Shown here: piece by piece, positions 59,199 through 64,000 of the stretch
How the letters are laid out: each line of letters opens with the position of its first letter
How positions within the stretch are numbered: position 1 is the first letter of the stretch
DNA from: Desulfovibrio sp.
GTDB taxonomy: Bacteria; Desulfobacterota; Desulfovibrionia; Desulfovibrionales; Desulfovibrionaceae
Direction: 5' to 3'
Length of the DNA: 64,000 nucleotides
NCBI GenBank assembly: GCA_022839785.1
Contig: JALHJW010000003.1
Location: 186,001-250,000 of the forward strand
Notes under the pieces: generated by a model
The model's database searches: none
Told to the model about the DNA's origin: nothing
What the model saw: the letters and a program-made list of their open reading frames with translations, nothing else
Translations under genes and position numbers: made by a program

Positions 59199-59626
59199 CG
59201 CCGCACGTCGCGGTATCCCAGGCGCGCGATCCAGCGCGCCCCGATGGCCCCGCGCACTCACTGCGGCGCCCGGCAGTAGATCACCACCGGCCTCTCCCTG
59301 TCCGGGCCGAGCATGTGCTCCAGGGCGGCGCGCTTGGCCGGGGCCAGGCTGTGCGCCTCGCCCGGCTCGAAAGGCATGTTCAGCGAGCCGGGAATGCGGC
59401 CCTGCCGGTACTCGTAGTCCGGCCGGGCGTCGATGAGCACGGGCGGAGGGTCCTTGGCCAGCAGGGCCTTCAACTCAGCCAGGCCGATCAGGCGGTAGCC
59501 GTCCAGGGCGGCCTGCTGCGCGGAGCGGGGAAAGCGTTCCTCGGGGGTGGGGGCGTCGGCGGCCGCGGCGGGAGCGGCCGCCCAGAGCAGGCAGAACAGG
59601 ACGACGAGACGGGTGATGCGGCGCAT
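59156..59626 (-). CDS. Exported single-domain rhodanese, probable selenoprotein (in-frame TGA at 59258-59260)
   Basis: A standard reading ends at the TGA (122 residues, 59258-59626), which would cut the fold immediately after the catalytic loop VVIYCRAPQ. The same frame continues for 33 codons to a TGA at 59156-59158, giving VRGAIGARWIARLGYRDV and then RRYVEGWQEWSGG, precisely the final helix and strand of a rhodanese. The TGA (residue 123) sits where the adjacent protein has Cys in its YCEGPTCKLSHSS loop. A hairpin 24 bases downstream fits a bacterial SECIS. A signal peptide (residues 1-23) exports it, so export and Sec insertion would be combined. Cys118 is the normal rhodanese nucleophile. 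Alternative: a nonsense mutation or sequencing error, less likely because the downstream frame is intact. Confidence 0.75.
59221..59240 (-). promoter_or_regulatory. Candidate bacterial SECIS hairpin
   Basis: On the minus strand a perfect seven-base-pair stem (59234-59240 with 59221-59227, plus a G-U pair outside) closes a six-base loop, UGGAUC, with G as second base. The loop begins 24 bases after the in-frame TGA; bacterial SECIS loops usually lie 16-37 bases after UGA with a G in the first two loop positions. Confidence 0.6.
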
Positions 59627-59640
59627 GGCGTTTCCCCTTC

Positions 59641-59683
59641 GGCCCCTGCCGGGGCCGGGCCGGGAGGGAAAGCCCTCCCGGCC
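59641..59683 (-). promoter_or_regulatory. Two adjacent GC hairpins between the rhodanese genes
   Basis: Within the 68-bp spacer are a perfect 11-bp stem with a four-base loop (59658-59683) and a 6-bp stem with a four-base loop (59641-59656). Neither is followed by a T run on the minus strand, so they look like transcript-stabilising or translation-tuning elements rather than terminators. Confidence 0.6.
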
Positions 59684-59694
59684 GCGTCCGCGCG

Positions 59695-60810
59695 TTACTT
59701 CTTGGCCGGGACGATGGTGTAGGTGTTGTCCTTGGCGTACTTCACGTTGGCGTCGAGGTAGAAGGCGTTCTTCATGTCCGGCTTCTTGTCCAGGACCATG
59801 TAGTAGGCCTCGCCCGAACGCGCGCCGGTGTTGCACACGAAGACCACGGGCTTGTCCGAGGGCAGTTCGCCGATGCGCTTTTCGAGCTGCCCGACCGGGA
59901 TGTTCACGGCGCCCGGGACGTGTCCGGCTGCGAACTCGTCCGCATCGCGCACGTCCACGACCAGGATGGAGCCGGGATTCTCGGCCATGATCTTCTGGAA
60001 CTGAGCCGTGTCCATGACGCCGTCGGCCCCGCCGCTCTTGACCTCGACCTTCTGGGCCGCGCCGTACTTCTCGGTCCAGGCCGGGTAGCCCGCCTCGTAG
60101 ACCTTGACCGAGGCGTAGCCCGCCTTCTTGGCGCGGATGGCGGAGGTGTGGGACAGCTTGCAGTCGAAACCGCCGCAGTAGTAGACGATCTCGCTCTTCT
60201 TGTCGGCCGAGAGCAGACCCATGCGGGTGTCGCCCACGCTGTCCGGGATGCTCAGGGAGCCGGGGATGGCGCCTTCGAGGAACTTGATCAGGGGACGGGC
60301 GTCGATGAGCACCATGGGCTCGCCCTTCTCCAGCTTCTCACGCACGTATTCGGTGCCCACGGACTCGTACACGCCCTCGTGGGCGATCCAGTCCGGATAG
60401 CCGCCGGGGTAGACCACCACGTTGCTGTAGCCGAGCTTCTCGGCCTTGCGCGCCGAGGAGTGCGAAAGCTTGCAGGTCGGCCCCTCGCAGTAGAAGATGA
60501 GCAGGGCCTTCTTGTCCTTGGGCAGGAGATCGGCCTTCTTCTCGAACTCGGTGTCCGGGATGCTGATGGAGGTCGGGATGTAGCCCTTGGCGTGCTTGCC
60601 CAGGTAGGGGCGGGAGTCGATGATCTCGACGCCTTCCAGCTTGGGCATCTTCACGTAGTTCTTGACGAACTCGAAATCCACGATGTTCTTGTAAAAGTAG
60701 TCCGGGGCCTTGTCCGCTCCGGCCTGGGCCGCCGCGAGAGGCGCGGCGAGGCACAGGACCAGCGCCAGGGCCAGAGCCTGTGCGAGTCTGCGTCCGTAAA
60801 TGGCGTTCAT
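59695..60810 (-). CDS. Exported protein with three rhodanese domains
   Basis: 371 residues with a signal peptide (AQALALALVLCLAAPLAAA, about 10-29). Domain 1 has FYCEGPTCKLSHSS (Cys108 and Cys113), domain 2 YYCGGFDCKLSHTS (Cys212 and Cys217), and domain 3 FVCNTGARSGEA (Cys326, the classical loop). Domains 1 and 2 carry the two-cysteine CxGPxC-type loop; domain 3 is of the ordinary sulfurtransferase type. It should handle sulfane sulfur in the periplasm, possibly shuttling it to or from the reductase encoded upstream in the same operon. ATG with GGAGGAATGAGACG. 64 bp after the cytochrome b gene. Confidence 0.9.
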   Translation of the reverse strand: MNAIYGRRLAQALALALVLCLAAPLAAAQAGADKAPDYFYKNIVDFEFVKNYVKMPKLEGVEIIDSRPYLGKHAKGYIPTSISIPDTEFEKKADLLPKDKKALLIFYCEGPTCKLSHSSARKAEKLGYSNVVVYPGGYPDWIAHEGVYESVGTEYVREKLEKGEPMVLIDARPLIKFLEGAIPGSLSIPDSVGDTRMGLLSADKKSEIVYYCGGFDCKLSHTSAIRAKKAGYASVKVYEAGYPAWTEKYGAAQKVEVKSGGADGVMDTAQFQKIMAENPGSILVVDVRDADEFAAGHVPGAVNIPVGQLEKRIGELPSDKPVVFVCNTGARSGEAYYMVLDKKPDMKNAFYLDANVKYAKDNTYTIVPAKK

Positions 60811-60874
60811 CGTCTCATTCCTCCGGTATGCATGAACCTGACGGCCTGCCGTGCCCCATGCCCGGCGCGGCCCT

Positions 60875-61627
60875 TCATTCCCTGTCGCCCAGGCGCTGGG
60901 GCACGATGCCGCGCTCGTCCGGAAGCTGCTCCCGGACCTCGGCGTGCCACAGCGCGTGGTGGTGTTCGGCGTAGTCCTCCGGCACCCAGCCGGTGAACAT
61001 GGAGCGGAATCCCGGCCGCTCCTCCGGATTGACGGCGGCCATGTAGACGTGCACCAGCAGCCCGGCGAAAGTCAGCCCGGCGAATATCCAGTGCAGCAGA
61101 ATGGCCCAGGAGACGAGCCAGGTGGACTCGGCCCCGAGGCCGATCTGCGACCAGACCATGATCAGCCCCGTGAGCGCGAGGCCGAAGCCGCCCGCCACGG
61201 CGGCCTGGGCGAAGGCCTTCTGGCCCATGTTGTAGAAGCCCTGCGGCGGCAGGTCGGTCGAGAGCCCAATCATCTTGAGCGGCTTGGGTCCCAGGGTCAT
61301 GAGGACCATCTTCTTGACCATCCACAGGACGTCGCGCGCGAGATCGACCGCGAAGACCTGGCGCAGGAAAAAGGCCGCGCCGCGCGGATTCTGGCCGAGG
61401 TAGAGGAGCAGGCAGAGAATCCACAGCCCGCCTAGGATCTCGTGCGCCAGGAGCAGGCCGCCCCCGCCGCCGAACATGGCGCGCAGCAGGGCCGGATACC
61501 AGCCGCCCAGGGGATTGTACTCGGCCTTGATCAGCCCGAGCCCGGTGAGCATGAGCAGCAGCCAGAGCGCGGCGTTGCCCCAGTGGATGGCGATGTCGAG
61601 CCGGGTGTGGCGTTCGAAGCGCTTCAT
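60875..61627 (-). CDS. Membrane cytochrome b subunit of the thiosulfate/polysulfide-type reductase (PhsC/FdnI-like)
   Basis: 250 residues with four main transmembrane segments. Haem-ligand His residues appear in HWGNAALWLLLMLTG (TM1), AHEILGGLWILCLLLYL (TM2), and the pair LLHWIFAGLTFAGLLVHVYMA (TM4). That is the di-haem cytochrome b (FdnI/PhsC) pattern rather than the NrfD-type PsrC, so quinol-linked electron supply is expected. Order with the FeS and molybdopterin subunits, three bp apart, gives a complete membrane-bound complex. The C-terminal tail is His-rich (EHHHALWH). Confidence 0.87.
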   Translation of the reverse strand: MKRFERHTRLDIAIHWGNAALWLLLMLTGLGLIKAEYNPLGGWYPALLRAMFGGGGGLLLAHEILGGLWILCLLLYLGQNPRGAAFFLRQVFAVDLARDVLWMVKKMVLMTLGPKPLKMIGLSTDLPPQGFYNMGQKAFAQAAVAGGFGLALTGLIMVWSQIGLGAESTWLVSWAILLHWIFAGLTFAGLLVHVYMAAVNPEERPGFRSMFTGWVPEDYAEHHHALWHAEVREQLPDERGIVPQRLGDRE

Positions 61628-61630
61628 GGC

Positions 61631-62398
61631 CTAGCCCTCCTTTTCCGTGCCATGGCCCGGGCCGTGCCCGGAGCCGCCGCCGTCCCGTTCGATGAGGAAG
61701 CGGCGCGCGGCCATGGCCGCCACGCCGGCGGCGGCCAGTCCGATGAGGGCCGAGACGCCGGGCAGCGCCCATTTGGTCAGGGCCAGCATGGGCGGGGTGA
61801 TGGACGCCTTGTGCGGCCAGTCCGCAGGGGCGGTGTCCGCGAGGTAGAACATGTTCGGCTTGGTGTCCGAATCGGCCCGCACCACGCGCGCGATGCGGCC
61901 CTGGTTGGCGGCCAGGAGCCGGGCGGCCTCGGAGTCGGGATCGGCGATATCGCCGAAGACGCGCGCCTTGGTGGGGCAGGTGTCCACGCAGGCGGGCAGC
62001 AGCCCCCTCTCGCGGCGCTCCGGGCAGTAGTCGCACTTGTCCGCCACCTTGAGCACGGGATGGCGGTAGCGCGCGCCGTAGGGGCAGGCCGGGATGCAGT
62101 TGCCGCAGCCGATGCACAGCGCCCGGTCGATCTTCACCGTCCCGTCCTTCGGGTCCTTGAAGGTCGCGCCCGTGGGACAGGCGTCCACGCACATGGGCTT
62201 GTCGCAGTGCATGCACGCGCCGGGCTGGAAATGGCCCTGGCGGCCGCGGCCGGGCCGGGGCTCGGCCACCTCCTTGACCTTGATCCAGTTGCGGAAGTGG
62301 CCCCCGGGCACCTCGTTGGCCACCTTGCAGGCCACCATGCAGCCCTTGCAGTCCATGCACTTGGCCGAATCGATGACCATGGCGAGTTGTGGCTTCAT
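61631..62398 (-). CDS. Four-cluster ferredoxin subunit of the reductase (PhsB/PsrB-like)
   Basis: 255 residues. Four [4Fe-4S] Cys sets: CMDCKGCMVACKVANEV, then CMHCDKPMCVDACPTGATF, then CIGCGNCIPACPYGARY, then CDYCPERRERGLLPACVDTCPTKA. The C-terminal part has one transmembrane helix (ALPGVSALIGLAAAGVAAMAARRFL), anchoring it, then a Gly/His tail. It transfers electrons from the cytochrome b subunit to the molybdopterin subunit in the periplasm. The start overlaps the catalytic-subunit stop as ATGA. Confidence 0.92.
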   Translation of the reverse strand: MKPQLAMVIDSAKCMDCKGCMVACKVANEVPGGHFRNWIKVKEVAEPRPGRGRQGHFQPGACMHCDKPMCVDACPTGATFKDPKDGTVKIDRALCIGCGNCIPACPYGARYRHPVLKVADKCDYCPERRERGLLPACVDTCPTKARVFGDIADPDSEAARLLAANQGRIARVVRADSDTKPNMFYLADTAPADWPHKASITPPMLALTKWALPGVSALIGLAAAGVAAMAARRFLIERDGGGSGHGPGHGTEKEG

Positions 62399-64000
62399 GC
62401 CGCGCCTCCCGCCTTCGTCACGCTGACGAAGGTCTCATGCATGGCCGCGTTGCCGGTCACGCTGTCGTACTTGCCTTCCAGCACGGCCGCGATGCACAGG
62501 CCGTTGCCGTTGATCCGCGAGAGCCCCTTGGAGAGCGCGCCGAAGCCCGTCTCGGTGTAGACCGTGTCCTCGCGGATGTGCGCGGTGACGTGAAGCTTCT
62601 GCGTGCCCTCGCCCACCGGGCTCTTGACCCGCACCATCTCGCCGTCCTTCAGCCCCAGGCGCGCGGCCGCGGCCGGATGCATCCACAGGGTGTTGGTGGG
62701 GACCAGCTCGTGCAGCAGGGCGTTGTTGGTCGAGGAACTCTGCGTGACCAGGGCGCTGCGGCCCACGACCATGCGGAAGGCGCTGTCCGCGATCTCCTTG
62801 GGCGGCGACTTGGGCGGCGCGTAGACCGGCAGCGGGTCGAGCCCGGCCGTGATGTAGCGCTGGTTGTAGAGTTCGATCTTGGCCGACTTGGTCTTGTAGC
62901 CCATGTTGTCGTAGATGCCGTAGACCTTGGAGGGATTGTAGTAGACCCCGTCGCGGGCCAGCACGTCGGCCGCGCCGTTCAGGGCGGCGAGCTGCTTGGC
63001 GCGGTATTCCTCGATGGTGAAGTCGAAGTGCTCGGCGAGGTCGAGCCGTCCGGCCACCTCCTTGAGCACGTCGAAGACCGGCCGCGACTCGAACATGGCG
63101 GGCACGGCGGGCTCGCGCGTGACCACGCAGGCGCAGGCGCTGGAGCCCTGCAGGGCCTGGCATGGGTCCTTGCGTTCGAGATACGAGGGCGCGGGCAGGA
63201 CCAGGTCGGCCATCCAGGCGGTGTCGCTCATCTGGATGTCCACCACGCAGACGAACTCCATGGCCTTGACCATCTCCAGGGTCCGGGTCCGGTCCGGCGC
63301 GGTCTGCATGGGGTTGGTCTTATACACGAACCAGCCCTTGACCGGATACGGCTCACCCGTGATGACCGCCTCGCGCGTGAGCACGAAGGAGCCCTCCTCC
63401 TCGAACATCAGCGGGACCAGGTGCGCGTCCACGCGGGTCTCGGGGTTGTCGTCGTACCAGGGGGCGTCGGCCGGGACGGGCTTCACGCCCACCTGCCGCG
63501 CGGCCAGCAGGCCGCCCGGCTTGTCCCAGTTGCCCAGAAGGGCGTTGACGATGGCGAAGGAGCGGCGAATCTGGGTGGAATTCTCGTAGTCCGAGGTGCG
63601 TCGTCCCGGGTAGACCAGGGAGGCCGGGGCGGCCGCGGCCAGCTCGCGGGCGATGCGCGCGATCTCGGGACCGGGGATGCCGGTCTCCTGCGCGGCCCAC
63701 TCGGGCGTATAGGCGGAGACGTGCTCGTGCAGTTCGGGCAGGCCGAAGGTCTTCTCGGCCACCCAGCGCTCGTCGTAGAGCTTTTCATTGATGATCACGT
63801 TGCACAGGGCGAGCATGAAGGCCATGTCCGTGCCCGGCCGGATGGGCCACCACTCGTCGGCCATGGCCGCGGTCTTGGTGAAGCGCGGGTCCAGCACCAC
63901 GAGCTTGGCCCCGCCCTTCATGGCCTCGACCATGTCCATGGAGTCGGGCGTGACCAGGGCTTCGAAGCGGTTGGCCCCGGCCATGATCACGTAGCGCGAG
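62395..64000 (-). CDS. Molybdopterin oxidoreductase catalytic subunit, thiosulfate/polysulfide reductase type (N-terminus beyond window)
   Basis: About 534 residues of the C-terminal two thirds are present; the frame stays open to the window edge, so the first residues, including any Tat signal and N-terminal FeS site, are missing. Visible: KLVVLDPRFTKTAAMADEWWPIRPGTDMAF (domain II), GNWDKPGGLL, MSDTAWMADLVLPAPSYLERKD, and the C-terminal molydopterin-binding barrel with TQSSSTNNALLHELVPTNTLWMHPAAAARLG. This resembles PhsA/PsrA/SrrA rather than formate dehydrogenase. With the FeS and cytochrome b subunits it forms a periplasmic, quinol-oxidising sulfur reductase. Substrate (thiosulfate, polysulfide or tetrathionate) is not decided. 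A TorD-like chaperone is nearby. Confidence 0.9.
   Translation of the reverse strand, partial: SRYVIMAGANRFEALVTPDSMDMVEAMKGGAKLVVLDPRFTKTAAMADEWWPIRPGTDMAFMLALCNVIINEKLYDERWVAEKTFGLPELHEHVSAYTPEWAAQETGIPGPEIARIARELAAAAPASLVYPGRRTSDYENSTQIRRSFAIVNALLGNWDKPGGLLAARQVGVKPVPADAPWYDDNPETRVDAHLVPLMFEEEGSFVLTREAVITGEPYPVKGWFVYKTNPMQTAPDRTRTLEMVKAMEFVCVVDIQMSDTAWMADLVLPAPSYLERKDPCQALQGSSACACVVTREPAVPAMFESRPVFDVLKEVAGRLDLAEHFDFTIEEYRAKQLAALNGAADVLARDGVYYNPSKVYGIYDNMGYKTKSAKIELYNQRYITAGLDPLPVYAPPKSPPKEIADSAFRMVVGRSALVTQSSSTNNALLHELVPTNTLWMHPAAAARLGLKDGEMVRVKSPVGEGTQKLHVTAHIREDTVYTETGFGALSKGLSRINGNGLCIAAVLEGKYDSVTGNAAMHETFVSVTKAGGAA

Noticed and set aside
59258..59626. Reading the rhodanese as a normal 122-residue protein or simple pseudogene ending at the TGA
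   Set aside because: The downstream frame is intact for 33 codons, completes the fold, and places the TGA on an aligned Cys with a SECIS-like hairpin; a random nonsense mutation would not predict these.
1..64000. tRNA, rRNA, CRISPR arrays or prophage genes
   Set aside because: No cloverleaf-like segments, repeat-spacer periodicity, or phage structural or integrase motifs were seen by eye; a dedicated search would be needed to exclude short RNA genes.

Overview
The window reads as chromosomal DNA of a high-GC, anaerobic, sulfate-reducing deltaproteobacterium of the Desulfovibrionaceae type. The evidence is a tetrahaem cytochrome c3, the desulfoferrodoxin-rubredoxin-flavodiiron set, a CHHCH-bearing DcrA-like chemoreceptor, the siroheme-dependent (Ahb) haem route, futalosine-type menaquinone genes and a thiosulfate/polysulfide reductase cluster. 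The order ahb-hemL-cbiG-cobJ-cytochrome c3 matches, from memory, the arrangement in Desulfovibrio vulgaris. I see no rRNA, tRNA, CRISPR array, transposase or phage gene.

Layout. 1-0.7 kb: end of a peptide-type ABC transporter operon (minus strand). 0.8-5.2 kb: tetrapyrrole genes (siroheme decarboxylase, hemL, cbiG, cobJ) followed by their haem consumer cytochrome c3. 5.3-11.6 kb: an acidic repeat protein, small envelope proteins, and quinone genes (ubiE/menG, futalosine hydrolase, polyprenyl diphosphate synthase) around a UDP-sugar dehydrogenase. 11.7-20.2 kb: HDOD-PAS-GGDEF protein, purL, a multihaem cytochrome c paired with a haem-c chemoreceptor, and a PilZ protein. 20.4-24.9 kb: oxygen defence (superoxide reductase, rubredoxin, rubredoxin:oxygen oxidoreductase, cytochrome bd). 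25.0-32.6 kb: a translationally coupled hydantoinase-like/histone-deacetylase-like pair, a YeiH-type transporter and a P-type ATPase. 32.7-41.0 kb: mostly minus-strand housekeeping genes (radical SAM protein, UbiA/MqnP, tyrS, pepA) around a plus-strand CobD-CobQ fusion. 41.2-48.9 kb: hook protein behind a sigma-54-type promoter, a lower-GC module (radical SAM protein plus a P-loop/methyltransferase fusion) bracketed by two near-identical 23-nt hairpins, and a ParA / degenerate kinase / amphi-Trp / response-regulator group. 49.0-55.1 kb: a minus-strand glycan operon. 55.2-58.0 kb: uvrA. 58.1-64.0 kb: a sulfur-respiration cluster (CsoR/CstR-type regulator, TorD-like chaperone, PhsABC-type reductase and two exported rhodaneses).

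The most striking observation is in that last cluster. The small exported rhodanese stops at a TGA immediately after its catalytic loop, but the same frame continues for 33 more codons that complete the rhodanese fold. The TGA falls exactly where the neighbouring three-domain rhodanese has a cysteine in its C-x-G-P-x-C loops. A perfect 7-bp hairpin with a 6-nt loop lies 24 nt downstream of the TGA, as in bacterial SECIS elements. I infer a selenocysteine-containing rhodanese working with a thiosulfate/polysulfide reductase, near a regulator whose metal-site His is replaced by Tyr, as expected for persulfide sensors. Starts were moved inward or to GTG wherever a Shine-Dalgarno sequence or family alignment argued for it.
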